This document shows, in pieces, positions 48,641 to 62,712 of a stretch of DNA of 64,000 bases. The stretch's first letter is position 1, and every line of letters starts with the position of its first letter. The stretch spans positions 8,268,102 to 8,332,101 of the forward strand of contig CM040453.1 in NCBI GenBank assembly GCA_022749755.1. The letters run 5' to 3'. The translations under genes and the position numbers were made by a program. This DNA is from Azadirachta indica (taxonomy: Eukaryota; Streptophyta; Magnoliopsida; Sapindales; Meliaceae). The notes beneath the pieces are model-generated. The model ran no database searches. It saw nothing but the letters and a program-made list of their open reading frames with translations, and had not been told where the DNA came from.

Positions 48641-49779
48641 TCATTGCTTCAATTGCTCTAATCTCCTTGCAACTGCATGGCAACTGGCATTATGCGTTTT
48701 TTTGGCATGGATTTTATTTGCAATAGATACACTACCAAGATTAATAAATCCAAACTCATGTGACTTATGCTCGTTCTTCCTTTTCTTATTTAAATACTTG
48801 TTAGAAAAAAAGAAGGAAGAAATGATATTAACAATTACCTATTGTCTCTATGCAATAGATAGCAAAAAAAATTAACCATAAATCGTAAATATTTCTTCCT
48901 AGCAAGCCATAAATGCATGTTTTTGGCATTTGTTTCTCTAATGTAAATTATAGCATTACATTCGTCTCTACCAATAAATGCTTTACAAGGTCTTCCATAT
49001 ATCTCATTGTCTAATGCATATGAAATAGCTTGATCAATTGGTAATGATTAGTTTTCAGATTCATAGTCCCTAAATTTCTTTTTATATTTGGATTCCTTTT
49101 CATATTCATAGTCCCTAAATTTCTTGTTATCCGCATTGGTATCATTAGTTTCATACTTTCTTCAACTTTAATCGGACTTTTGTAGGTTGTATCCAGGCTT
49201 GATAGGCTTGTTTGAGCAATTATTTTATGTGCAGCATCAACATGTTTCACAGGGGTTTCAAAAAACCTCCTCTTTGTTATATTTTGTTGCTCCTCTAAAC
49301 TTACTTTTCTTTTAATTGCAGTTGCCTTTTTTACTTATAATACAAACCAAAAATATATATTAAATGAATTCAAAACTAGGTTGAGTTGTAAGAAACACAT
49401 AGACAACATATCTCATACACCGAAGATTTTGAATCAATCATATGCTCTTTTTCCTCAACCTTCTCAGCATCTTCTTCCTCAAGTTGTGCTTCTTCTGCCT
49501 CTATTTTCTCACCATCCTCTCCCTCAAGTCGTGCATCTTCTGCCTCTACCTTTTTGTCCCTTTCACATAATTTTTTGCGTATTTGAATTTATGACTAAAG
49601 ACTATTTTGATGTTTTATCTAAAAGTTTTTGTAGTTCTTTCAGTTGGGCACTGAATCTAAAAAACTTTTGGTCATAAAGCCTTCTTTCTTGCTCATAAAA
49701 CTCACTGCCATAAGGGGTGTTGAAGTGCATTGAAGGGGTTATAAACTTTCTTGTCCCTTACAGCCTTATGCTCTTATTC

Positions 49780-50700
49780 ATACATTTTCCTAACAATTGT
49801 GTCCACATGTCATTATTCATCACTTATTAATGAGCCATTCTTCTTTTTCTTGACAGTTCATCTTAAATTAAGATTAAAAATATGATGGATTAATTACAAT
49901 TGCTAAAAATTAGACATAAATTCTACAAAAGCATTAGAAAAATGTTAGAAATTTATACTTATAATTTTTTTCTATTACAGGTAAAACTGTTGGTTGAAAG
50001 CCTTCATTTTTAAGCTGGTAAGCTCTCTTCCAAGCAACACTCCTATCAATTTGGTCTTCAGAAATACCTAATTCTGTACACTACAAACAATTGATGTAAA
50101 AACTTATTAAACTTATACAAATTCACCTGTTTTCAAGCAAGGCATATTTAACATTCTTGAAACCCGCACCTAATCCAAGGAAAAAAGACGCATACAAAAC
50201 AAAAAATAAATGTAAATTTGAGATTTATTACCACATAACTAATAGTGTTTGCTGTAAATCTTATCTAAATTAAATCTTCTCAATTAGATAATAAAGAGAA
50301 TTACGATAAATATATTGCATTTTATCTTTATAATAAATAGAGTCTAACTAATAAATTATAACTTACCATTGTTGCTTGAAACCAGCATAACCACTTCTAC
50401 CTAACGAGTGGTTATAAATATTTTGTGCCATTTTTTATCTTGCAAATGTTCATAATTTCTGCATGCAATATTTCAATTTAAGGTTAAAATTAATACCAAC
50501 AATGAAAAATGCCAAAAATAAAAGTTTGTCTTTGGACACATACCGCAAAGTCATCAGTAAGACGATCTGCCACAAATGCATCCCAATGTTAAGTTGTACT
50601 GCAAAGGAGGCTTTTTTAACATCTTCAGATTGTCTCTACGAGGAAGTATATGGCTACTTGTTAACACGTGCTTAAAATTTTTGAATGTCATGCCAAGTGT
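49780..50700 (-). pseudogene. Transposase_24-like region of the CACTA element
   Basis: Minus-strand fragments read AFVADRLTDDFA (near 50590), AQNIYNHSLGRSGYAGFKQQ (near 50380-50430) and ELGISEDQIDRSVAWKRAYQ (near 50010-50080). These match the pattern of plant Transposase_24 (Ptta/En/Spm) proteins: F..DRL, N..N...GR.GYAG, and DR...WK.A. No long frame survives, and introns or frameshifts separate the pieces. Confidence 0.6.
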
Positions 50701-51284
50701 TTTGAAAACTTATTTTTTACTTTTCACACTTAGTATATAACGATCCTATAGAAAGAAAAAAAAACAATATACACGAATAAATTAGAAACATAAGCAACAA
50801 AAGATTGAACTAGTCAAAGAATTTACTTTTTGTCCACTTCAAATACAATCAATTACTCGAAAAGAAAAGGAAAATGAGGCTCAATAATCTGATAATTTGA
50901 AGTTGATACATAATTGTTGAAATTTAACTAATGTAATAAATTTTAAGTGATTATAGCGAAAAAATTTTTTAGATGTAATAAAATGAAATATATAATAGAC
51001 AATTAACCACAATAGCATTACAAACTTCAAAATTCTAGAAAATTGCATTCTTATTTCTTCTACACTAATTGCAGTTTCGAATTATTAGTTATCACTAATG
51101 AGCATACATGTTAATTAGAATAAACAAATAACTATTGAAATCTAAGAACTAACGTTGAAAATAGTAACAATAACAATAATCAAGTAATTAAGCATGATTG
51201 GGAATAATTTTAATCCAAATAATTCACAAATAAGAGAAATATATAGAAAATGGCAAAAAAAAATTATTAAATTACCTATACTGA

Positions 51285-52795
51285 TTGTTGCGTAAATTAC
51301 AAACGCAAGTGCATATATCGTAAACAAGTAATACAGTAGTGAGAAGGTGTCGGTCCCACGAGAAAAGTTAATATGTTAATTACTGAAAATAATTAAGTAA
51401 TTAATTTATCTAAAAAGATCGAATTAATGTAATTGAGAAATTAAAAAAGACAAAGTAAAATAAATTACTGAACAAATTAATTAAAACAAATACAGCTGAT
51501 GGACAGATCTAGAGCTAATAATTTCATCATATTTGTTCGCATCTAATTCTCCAAATAATGTTATTATGATTTAATACTCATGTTGCTAGTTAATTATCCT
51601 AATTTATCCGACAATCTTTCTCGAAATCAATCAAATTTATTTCGCACCTAAATAATTCACTATATCTCTATGTGAATTAAATTACATAAAAGTGCGTTAC
51701 GTTCAGCAATAATTCTTAACTATGTAAACCATATTGGTACACCTCTATCTAACATATAATTTACAGTATTCATTACCTGGTTGAAATATAATAATAACTT
51801 TGCAGTTCATGTTAATCCATAATTATTCAAATACTAGCCAAATATTTAAATGCATTAATCATCATAATGAATACGCAACACTAAATATCAAATCAATACA
51901 AATAACACAATTGCAAAAATTGGATGCTTCAAATAAATTAGATCGTTATCATAGAAAACAAGTTTATCTACACATTAGATAAAGTTTAAAACCCACAATC
52001 AAGAATTTAACAATCGACAACATAAAAACAATAACTTTACAATTTTTCAATTCAAAACAAAGGTTTAAAGATAAGGGAAAGAGATAAAACTAGATTAGGA
52101 GAGTCTTGATCTTCAGAAACTTGAACTTGATGCCCAAAAATTCTTCTAATCTTCTTTCTCTCTCTAAGTTCTTTCCTTTTCTTTTCTTGCAATCCAAAAA
52201 CCTTCCAAAAGTGGCTTCCCCCATCTAATACCCAAATATATATAAAGCCTAATTCTTTCCTAAATCCAGTCATTCATATCTGATCTTAAGGTTTAGCTTA
52301 AGCCCAAAAGACATCCAAATCACATACAATATGTGTTGGGGCACTAAAACAGCGCGGGGGAAAGAGACAGGATGCAATGATGGCATGGCCGCGCCATGCA
52401 TTTTGCCTAAGACAGAATGCATGGTGCCGGCGTGCCAAAGTGTGGCGTAGTCGCCCCTTGCTGTCTTCTTCCAAGGTTTAAGAACCTTGCAATTTAGTCC
52501 TCATTTCTTTTGCATTTTAGTCTCCATATGTCTTGCATTTTGGTCCTTAAGTTTCTTGCAATTTGGTCTCCAAACATCTTCCTTTTTGAGTCAAAATTAC
52601 TTTAGATGGTTAGTTTTCTCATTTTCTGTACAATACAAATAAAACACATCAAATACTAATAAGGTTTGAGGATTAAACAAACAAATCAAGTTTAAGAATG
52701 AATAATAAGCACGTGTTTTATGCATTTATTACTAATTTCCACATATCTTCTTTCAACCCTAAAGGCACTAATCTCGAATCCTTGTATATGATTAG
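51285..52795. mobile_element. Non-coding insertion inside the CACTA element
   Basis: The stretch between the two transposon coding blocks begins with GCGTAAATTACAAACGCAAG...GTCGGTCCCACGAG, a signature I recognise from dispersed plant repeats. It also contains an unusually GC-rich patch (52345-52470) and a run of four degenerate 23-bp units starting at about 52488, 52510, 52533 and 52556 (TTGCAWTTTRGTCYYC). No coding frame is seen. The element class and exact ends are not resolved. Confidence 0.4.
52485..52580. repeat. Four ~23-bp degenerate tandem units
   Basis: Units start TTGCAATTTAGTCCTC, TTGCATTTTAGTCTCC, TTGCATTTTGGTCCTT and TTGCAATTTGGTCTCC, each followed by a short variable AT-rich tail. 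Confidence 0.8.
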
Positions 52796-52804
52796 AACGA
52801 TAGT

Positions 52805-55800
52805 TTACGCCAAAACGCTCAAGGTACTAATCAAATCATTAGGTTCTTCTCCGTAAGGGACTCTAAACATACTATAACTAATAATCATTTTCTCATCATC
52901 ACTTATACTCTTCTTCTTTGTATTATTCATTGTTATCTTAGTAACTCCTCTTGACCTAGAGTTAATTTCTATTAGGTTAGCTTGTTCACTCTTCATTGTG
53001 ACATCTATACTATGCTCATCTTCATCAATATCCTCCATCATGTGTTTTACGAGATCCTTTTCCATCCTGAAAATATGAAATATAAAAAGCTATTATTGAA
53101 GTACTAACAATTCAAACCACACATAAAAAAAAAAAAAAACACATCAATTTAATGGCATATATAACTTATTAGCATAAGCGAAAAATATACATTAGTTAGA
53201 GCATAGAATAGGTAAATACTCTTAAAATAAATAAAAAATTATTTAGCAAAAAAATATAACTTACTGCCTTAAGCCACACCAATGGTATATATAGTTTTAA
53301 TTAATATCGATCCAAATCCCTTCACCATCTATACAAGCAAAGTTGACATCATTATGACCCACATCATATAAATTAATCGGAGGTGATTCTTTACTAAATG
53401 GTTCATAGGTCATTATGTTGTCTAACTTGTCATCAGGGCATTCACCCTTAGAAGAAACATAACAAACAATTGACCATTTGCTGTCAAGTTGGTCTTTTAC
53501 ATAAAATACTTGCTTTGCTTGCGAGGCCATGATAAAGGGATCTAACCTATGGCCTATCCGATTAAGATCAACTAAAGTAAACCCAAGCTCACTCATTTTG
53601 ACACCATTTCAACTATTAACCCAACCGCACATGAATATGCAAATTTTAAATTTATAGTATTCGAGTTCTCATATTTCAATGATCACTCTATAAAATGCCA
53701 TTTCTCTTATAATTGGATGTTTGTGTTTTGTAGTCGATATTTGCATTGTTGTGGCCATAATACAAACCCCACTATTTTGTGTTACCCGATTATCATCCCG
53801 ATCTTGAGTTTTAAGATGATATTCATTAATTACATAACCCAAATACATGTGTACATAAGTACGTGGCCCTTGTGATAGCCATATCAAAGTATTTGATATC
53901 AATTCACCATTATCCAAGTCCATTGACACCTAGCATAATAAGCATGAACATAAATTTATTACTAAATGATAATAATTCAAGAAATAGAAATTGAATAATG
54001 AAAAAATGGACTACCTTTTCTATTAATCAATTTGTAAAACTACAGTTATATTGACCTCATAACTATTTATTGTTTTTAGATTGTCGTGGGTGTTACCTCT
54101 TTAAGCATTCCATATACTCTCTAATTTTTAAGTGTATATAAGTAAGTCATAAGACATGAATATGTTGTTCATTCATAATTTAAAAAGAATGGAATAAGAA
54201 ACTTACTTTATGTACGGTTGCACTAGTTCAGTGTTCCTCAAGACATACAAATGGGCTAATTCTAATAAATTTGCATCAATTAATTGCATAACTTCACTAG
54301 ATAAATGTCTCTCAATTGACACATTATCCTTGTATGTAGAGGAATTTCCAACATAGTAGAAATTGGTCAAGTAATCAGCAAAAAACTCTAACGCATTTTC
54401 AAAAACGTAACATTCAGCTTTACATTCTTCAAGCTGGTTAAAATTACGCACATAACCTGTAAGAACTTACATAAATCTCTCAAATGGATACATCTACCTT
54501 AGATGAACAGGATCACATAGTTTGACTTTATGCACAAGATAAACTGTCAAATGAACTATTATGTTAAAGAACAATGATATGAATAATTTTTTAAATAAGG
54601 ATAATGTTTTAGCAATATCACACTCCATTTCTTGCAATTTTGCAACATCAATCACCATGCTATATAAAGCATTGAAGAAGAAGCATAGATGCATAATGGC
54701 ATATCTAACATGTTTTAGCAAAATAGACTTTATTGTTAATGGCAATAATTGTTGCATTAAAATATGATAATTATAAGACTTGAGACCTTGAAGCTTTAAT
54801 TCATCTATACACACAAGGTTCTTAAAGGATGAATAATAACCATTAAGAGGCTTAATATCCATTAGTGTTTGGCAAAAGCCTTTCTTTGCTTTCTCATTTA
54901 GTGTGTAACATGATTGAGGAAAAAAAGTACGCTTTTTACCCCTGGCATCAAGCACTAACTTCATGCCTACATGAACAAGATCAACCCTTTGATTTATCCC
55001 ATCTTTAATTTTGCCTGGGATATTAAGCAATGTGCCATATATGTTCTCGCATACATTTGTCTCAATGTGCATGAAATCTAATTGATGACACACACAAAAA
55101 TGCTTCCAATATTCAAGCTTAAAGAATATAGACTTTTTCTTCCAAAATTCGAAGTTGTCACCATCTTTCATCTTTCGTTTCTTTACCTTCATTTTCTCCC
55201 ATCTACAATAAATGCCATCAACCTTTTGTAAGATATCCTCTCCACTTAACGGTGCAGTTGCCATCAAAAGTTTTCTTTTGTCTTCGAAATGGATGATCCA
55301 ATAAAAAAAAGCATTGATATCCTATATATGCATTTTTCTTAATATGTTTAAGCTAGATAGAATGTGTGTTTTGCCCACAATATGAACAAGCATAATACCT
55401 TTTACACGTGCACCCAGACAAATTTCCATATGTTGGGAAGTCATTTATTATCCACATAAATATAACCCGTAAGTTAAAGAACTATTTTCTATATGCATCA
55501 TATATCTCCACACCGACATCCCATAACATTTTCAAGTCATCAATCAAAGGTGATAAATAGACATCAATGTCATTTCTAGGCTGTCATGGACTAAAAATTA
55601 ACAAGGACAACATCATGAATTTCCTTTTCATACACAACCATAATGAAAAATTGTACGCTATAAGTACAACTAGCTAGCAATTATATATATTACTAAAGGA
55701 ACTGTATGAGTTAATTCCATCAGCAGTTAAGACAAGATGAAGCTTTCTAGGATCTGACCCAAAAGTCGACCATTTATCATCAATCAACTTCCACAAAGGT

Positions 55801-56656
55801 GAATCAATTGGATGTCGAAACTTCCCATCATTTACCCTTTCATGTACGTGCCAAGTTAAGTCCTTATAAATTCGTGAAGATTGATACATTCTCTTAAATA
55901 TAGGAATTAGACGAAAATACCACAATACTTTTGCAAGAACTCTTTTTCTAACACAATTTTTAGAGCCTCTTTTGTTTTCCACCTCGATATACCACAAAAA
56001 GGGCAATTAGAAAGTGATTCATACTCTTTTCGATATAGTATGCAATCATTTGGACAAGCATATATTTTCACATACTCTAAGCCCAAGGAAGATAACGTTT
56101 TCTTTGCTTTGTACATGGATGTAGGTATTTCATTGTCATTGGGTAGCATATCCGCTAAAAGTTTCAACAATTCACCAAAGCTGGTATTTGACCACCCATA
56201 TTTCTCCTTTAAATGGTATAACCTAACTAATGTAGTAATCTTGGTATATTTTGTACAGTCAGATTACAAGGGTTTTCAGCATTTTAAGTAGTTTCTTAAA
56301 ACTCTTAGGATCCCCTTCATAATTCTTATAAACATTATGAATCATTTTTATAGTATCACTAAAATCATGACTTGTAGACCATGTGTCAATATAATCTTCA
56401 ACAAGTTTCTATGTTCTAGAAAGATTTTCCTCACTATGCCAAATCCAAATTTTGTAAGTTTTATCAAAACCATGCCTAAATAGATGATATTTGACATCAT
56501 TGGGGGATAGAAATGATGGGTTTTTACGTTTTGAACATAGACATCTTAGTAGGCAAGATTTTCAAAGTGTTTAATTGAAAATTCCATAAATTTGGTGACA
56601 CAATCATCGCATTCCATAGATCTCCTATCACATGATATCCACGATTTGTTCATTTT
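52805..56656 (-). pseudogene. TNP2-type CACTA transposase, decayed
   Basis: From an ATG at about 56656 the minus strand encodes the usual N-terminus (MNKSWISCDRRS, then CLCSKRKNPSFLSPNDVKYH after a frameshift near 56546). LLADMLPNDNEIPTSMYKAK and the zinc-like CPNDCILYR...CPFCG follow at 56170-55980. GNDIDVYLSPLIDDLKMLW...NDFPTYGNLSGC is at about 55590-55400. QLDFMHIETNVCENIYGTLL and HILMQQLLPLTI...KHVRYAI are in the frame at 55267-54494. The DUF4218-like NIIVHLTVYLVHKV is near its end. Stops include TAG at 56409-56411, a TAG replacing the Trp of the LRWMYPFER motif at 54494, and others. The element is therefore non-autonomous now. Confidence 0.85.
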
Positions 56657-57423
56657 TATTTTTGTAGTACCTGCTACCAAAACTACTACAAAGTTATTAA
56701 AGACAAACACTTGTGAAGAAATTGATTTAAAAAATATAAATGCAATATTAAGTATAAAATCCTTTTTAATTTGAAATATTTTCTTATTAAAAGGAAAGAA
56801 ATTAAATCTTAAATAAATATTAAAATAAATCAATTTTAAATTACATTATTATCTTTATTTACTAAAAAGAGATTTTTTTTTTAAATAAATAAGAAAATAT
56901 AGATCAATTTTTACTTGAACCTATTAAACTTTTACATGAATTATAAAATCAAATTGATTTATTATAACTATTTTTTAATTATTAATGAAAGACTTATTTT
57001 TCTCAATTAACTTTTTAGCATAATCCTTTTTTATATTTTAAATGTGTTTGTTGGAGAGAGTTTATGTGAATTAATCTTGCTTGACTATTGGAACCCAATA
57101 TGTTAACCTTAGTTGAATCAACGTTTAATTATGAGATTTTGATTTCTTACTAGTATTTGTTTATGAACATGCAACCTTTCTTTTGCCCAGAACATGGAAT
57201 TTGTTAATTAATCTTTTGTAATTGTACCACTAAAATATGAAGGGAATGTTTTAAGTGAGCTAATCGTTAGTAATCTATAAATCAATATGCATACATATTA
57301 TATGTGGTTGATTGATGTTGATGAGTTTATATTTTAAGTGCTGAGATTTTAGTCATCTTATGATTTGTGTTGCGCAAATTTTCAAGTATATATCAACTTT
57401 AAATAGTATAGATTGTTATAGTA

Positions 57424-58386
57424 AGTAATGCTATGTGAAAACCATAATTAAATTGGCATGTAATATATTTCTTTCAAAGGTAATACTATTATTCTTTCTA
57501 TATAATATATTTTATTATAGATTGATATTTGTTTATAATTTAATGTACTTTTTAATACCTAATTTATAAGTAAAATATTAAATTATTTATTTTAATTACA
57601 ATATGTTAATCATTAAATATTAATTAGGCATTATAAAATATATCATAAATAATATTAATCTATAAATAAAATACACTATAGTGTCATACTTATGATTATG
57701 TCATAATTTATGTTTATGGGTAGCTTAAATATATAAAAAGAAAGAAATTGTTGAGATACCCCCTAAAATATTATTTTTAACATAAATTAACTATTTGACT
57801 AAATGATTAGAAAATAGATAAAATAATCAATATAATTTTATTACAATATTTGATTTCTAAAGGAAATACTGACTCTTAATCTTTTTTTTACATTTGTTAT
57901 CAATTTTTTTAGTAGTATTAATTATATATAAATTTTTAATTAATAATATTAACGAGTATTATCAGAACCCACAGTAAATTTCTACAATATTAACAATTTT
58001 TTTACTGTTGTAAAAAATTTTACAATTAATTAAAAATTATATGTTGTAAAAAAATTTGGAATTAATGTTATCAAAAATAATTTACAATTGATGTTGTCAA
58101 AAATTGACAACTAGGAAGATTTTGACAATATTAATTATACATAAGTATTAAAATAAACTATTAAAATAAATAATCAATTTTAAAAATTATTTATAATTAA
58201 TATTGTTGAAAAAACTAATTTTTTTAAAAAAATTAAAGGTAAAAAAATTAAATATTATGATAAACTAGGTCATTATTTTTTAATAAATTAAGATTTATAA
58301 ATAATTTTGAAATTATTAAAACTAAGTTTGTTGTCACATTTTTAAGGCTACTTTAAATTCATATTTTCACATTTTCAAGGCTAGCA

Positions 58387-58424
<38 letters not shown>

Positions 58425-59645
58425 ACCCTAGATTTTCTCAATTTCCCTCATTTTCTCTTCCATTATTTGCTTGCAAAAATTGTAAGCACATCAATCATTT
58501 TGGATTGTTGATGTTTTATTTCTCACCAAAAAGGTGAAATTTTTTTTTAAAAAAACAGTTAATTATTTTTTTGCATTAGTTTCTATCTTTAGATTTCATA
58601 CTGTAATTATTGTATATGTAAAGAGATTGTCGTTTGATTGTTTGTTACTTATATACTAAAATTAAGTTGAAATTTTCTCTTAAAAAAAAGTAAATAAAAT
58701 AAATTTAAATTAAATTATATATAGAAATAAACCATATATAAAATTAATTATTAATTATTAATATTATTATATCATGTGTTGTGTGTATTTAAATTTTTAC
58801 TGTTTTTTTAATATATCAAATATCAAATTATTAATTAGTATTTTATAAATATCAATTTATTTATTCACTAATTAAGTAGTGTTATGCGAAAATCATAATT
58901 AAATTGGCACGTAATATATTTATTTCAAAGGTTATAATACTCTTATTCTTTCTATAAAATATATTTTATTGTAGATTGATGTTTATTTATAATTTAATCT
59001 ATTTTTTTAATACCTAATTTATAACTAAAATATTAAATTATTTATTTTAATTGCAATATGTTAATCATTCATTATTAATTAGGCATTAGAAAATAAATTA
59101 TAAGTAATATCAATCTATGAATAAAATAGACTATAATGCTATACTTATGATGATGTTATAATTTATATATATAGGTAGCTAAAAATATATATCTATATAT
59201 ATATTATACTTTACCCTCCTGAATTCTGAGGAAACATAAAATACACCCTTAAGTTTTTGGTCTAACTTTTAAAAAATTGTTGGGATACTCTCTCTCTAAG
59301 ACATTATTTTTAATATAAATTATCTATTTAATTCAACTGTAAGAAAAGATATAAAATAGCTCAATTGTTCTTATTTTTGCTTTTGTAATAATTAATATAA
59401 TTTTATTACAATATTTAATTTTGAAAGTTACAATAATATTTTACCCTTAACTTTTTATTTTTTTATTTTTTTTACATTTGCTATCAATTTTTTAGTAGTA
59501 TTAATTATATATAAAATTTTAATTAAAAATATTATCAAGTATTGTCAAAACTCATAGTAGATTTTCTACAATATTACCAATAAAAAACGTTTGTTGTAAA
59601 AAATTTTTTACAAATAATTAAAGATTATATGTTGTAAAAAAATGT
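57424..59645. repeat. Two direct copies of an AT-rich block
   Basis: 57424-58065 and 58868-59645 share long ordered similarity, e.g. CATAATTAAATTGGCAYGTA, AATATGTTAATCATT, ATTAATTAGGCATTA and TTTTTTAGTAGTATTAATTA. The second copy has extra insertions. A shorter piece (58695-58850) recurs at 59655-59790. The unit probably derives from a transposon non-coding region; no frame is present. Confidence 0.7.
58390..58421. repeat. (CT)16 microsatellite
   Basis: Sixteen uninterrupted TC/CT units. Confidence 0.95.
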
Positions 59646-59867
59646 TATGTTGTAAAAAAATTATATATAAAAATAAACTATATGTAAAACTAATTATTAA
59701 TTAATATTACTATTCTATTATCATGTGTTGTGCATATTTAAATTTTTTACTATTTTTTATATATCAAATCATTAATTAGTATTTTTATATAATAGTTAAT
59801 TAATTAATTTATACATGGTTATTTTGATATATAATTTAATTTAAGTTTATTTTATCTATTTTTTAAA

Positions 59868-60118
59868 AGAAAATTTTGACTTAATTTTAATATATAAGTA
59901 TTTTATTTTCTCAATAAAACATAAATTATTAATTATATATATAGAGTAAATTTTATTCTTTATGGCGCATGGTCATTTTTGTCTTTCATGCATAATATTA
60001 TCAACAATAAAGGTAAATGTGTCACTTTATTATTTTCAGGGGCACTGTAGATACATTTTAAAAAATTGAAGTTATGTGCAATGATTATGAATAAATAAAG
60101 ATGTAAAGTTGAAAATTA
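59868..60118. repeat. Relative of the TIR element at 20.6 kb
   Basis: Aligned over about 250 bases with 20775-21030 (shared AGAAAATTTTRACTTAATTT, AATATATAAGTA and RAGRTRTAARGTTGAAAATTA). The long inverted termini of the 20.6-kb copy are not present here, so this is a truncated or older member. Confidence 0.6.
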
Positions 60119-61309
60119 TCCATTATTTTATAACTAAATAACTAACTAGTGGAATTAGTTGAGACATTTTTTTTTCTATATTACAAATTACAAATTACAA
60201 AATTTTATATATGATAATGTTTACTTGCATTTTATTTTGTATCTAAATAACAAATGATACATTTAACTAGATAAATAAATGATTCAATGTACAAAATTAT
60301 AAAATAAAAATAAACCCTACTAATCTTTCTATTTTACTTAAACTGAAATTAAATTGAACAAAAGTGTAATACAATTACCATATAACTGCAATATATTTAT
60401 AAAATTAAAATTTTATATTTTATTCATTAAAAATTTTATATTTATACACTTTTCATATTAAATTTAAAAATTTATTTAGCTTTTGTTAAATAAAATTAAA
60501 TGAATAAATTTCATATTATATTTTATTGTAATAATTTTATAATTTTAGTTTTGTTATTTAAAATTAATTATATTTGTTAATTAAAATTAATTATATTTGT
60601 TAATAGTAAAAGTTATACAAATTGATTGAAGACACTATTTTACAACTCAAACTAAGCCCAATTAGTATAACAGTAGATTCAATTTCAAGGAAAAAATCAC
60701 AAATATTGATATACTTAAATAAAATTTTTGTCCTAAATTTTTTTAACTCATAAATTGTTTTTTTTTTTGTTGCAGATGCCTTCATTCTTGTTGGAGTTTT
60801 GAGATATTACTAACCCTTTTAATATTATTATGATAGATATTTTAATCCTTTATTTTGTGAGGGAACATTGAATACAAAAAGAAAGCATGTTTTTGAATTT
60901 CTTTAAGCCTTATTCTTGAGTATTTTTATTGGGCTTTTTTTTATTATATATAATAAAAGTTTTTAAAAAGCTATGGTTATGAGAATACGTTATAATTTTT
61001 TTTTTTATATATATTTATGTTTTCATTTCTTATTCTAATTAAAGTTTATCTCTATTTTTCTTAATTTATTCATCTCAATTAATATTTTATAGTCTCAAAG
61101 AAAAATAAGTCTATTTAAAAAGAAATTAATGAGATGTAATGTATGTGGGTAGAGAGTGTTGGTTTATAAATGACTTGTAATATTAAAAAATTTTGATTTG
61201 ACAGATATTTTTTAGAAAAATTAAATTATTGTGTTATTTTTTTCTATTAATATTGTTTGGCAAATCTTTTAGTACAAAAATCAAATTTTGTTGGTTTTTT
61301 TAAGAGTAA

Positions 61310-61320
61310 TTTTTGTAGTG
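61310..61320. mobile_element. Candidate CACTA terminus
   Basis: TTTTTGTAGTG is the reverse complement of CACTACAAAAA, the usual end of plant CACTA elements. No matching opposite end could be placed, so its assignment to the element at 46-56.7 kb is a guess. Confidence 0.35.
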
Positions 61321-62665
61321 AGATTAATATGGAACTAATATTGACAAATAGAGTTATATTTTCTAATTAACAAATATTTATTAATATCATTGTTTCTAAT
61401 CTTTCTATACAATTGATGATGAAATTACTACTTCTTCGTAACATCTAAAATATTTACCTATGAAACTAGCTTATAATCAAATTATATTAGACGATCATTT
61501 TAATTATATATAAAATTGATTTATTTTAATAGCAATATAAATATTGGTTTGTCAAAAACCAATTTTATTTGAAAAAAGAAATTAATGATCTCTTAGAAAA
61601 AAAAATGAAATCGCTAAAACTAATTTCTTTTGTTTTATGAAATCAATATTTTTTATAATTTTTTCAACCATTTAAAATTGATATTAATATGAAAAAGTTT
61701 TAATAAGATTAAAATAAAACTCAATTATACGAACCGTTTTCAACATTAGAAGAAAACTCAAATTATTAGCATATTATCTCTATCAGTAAAAAAAGCACAT
61801 GTGTATTTTTCCAATATGTATATAACCCTATTATGTTTAATGAAAAACAAAATTAAAATAATTTTGGTAATAAAACATTTAGCATTACATTTTATCAATG
61901 TGAAAGAACAAATCATTCTTTACAAATGAAACATTTAAATAAATCACCACAAATTCATTATAACAATTGAAAAATGCAAAAATATCTGAATTAAAGCAAA
62001 GAAAACACTGGTATGCGCTCACAACACCAACAAAAGTCACCAAAAACGAAGTTAGTCTAATGATTTTTCTTTTTTGATATTTTAATTTTTCTATTTTAAT
62101 TTAGAAGCTATCACACACTTTTGATATTTGTCATAATTTATTTTATCAACAAATTAAAAAATTCTAAATGTCAATCATGTATTTTCTCGTAGTCATTGTC
62201 ATCCAAGACTTGTGTATTTGCAAATCAATTTAATTTTGTGAAGCTATAGATAGTTTTAACAAGTGTCTAATTGAATGAAGACAAAAAGAAAATTAGGTAA
62301 AATAAAAAAATATATGAAACAAATAAAAAAATCTTTAAAAAAATATATAAATTAATGCCAGATCAAAGTATAGAAATATAATAAAATATAAATAGCAGCA
62401 TCATATGTTGTACATTATGAGATCTATATATACATATAACGCATCTTTACATATAATTAAAATTAAAACATATTCAAAACATTGCAGTTTATATTAAATT
62501 TAATCATACACATTTATCAAATTACATAATAAAAAACCAACTAAAAAATATTTATATATATACATACCTATCAATTGCGAAAGAGATAATTTTAAAGCAA
62601 ATCAACAAGTTAAGATGTTGCTGTAAATTAAAAAAGATAAAGATAGAGACAAAGAGAGTCGTAGT

Positions 62666-62712
62666 TTTGGAAGAAGAAGAAGAAGAAGGAGAAGAAGGAG
62701 AAGAAGAGAAAA
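62666..62712. repeat. GAA/GGA-rich microsatellite
   Basis: A run of GAAGAA and GGAGAA units. The Ser/Pro-rich minus-strand frame over it is a low-complexity artefact. Confidence 0.85.

Larger units (their letters stand above)
45961..56656 (-). mobile_element. Degenerate CACTA (En/Spm) DNA transposon
   Basis: Transposon coding remnants run on the minus strand. TNP2-type transposase lies at 56656-54203, a DUF4216-like region at 53929-53297, and an acidic tail region at 53065-52805. A Transposase_24-like region lies at about 50700-49800, and Ulp1-like protease exons at about 48640-48016. The subterminal repeats lie at the low-coordinate end. The high-coordinate terminus beyond 56.66 kb is unclear; a candidate CACTA end at 61310-61320 may belong to this or to another copy. 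Confidence 0.8.
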
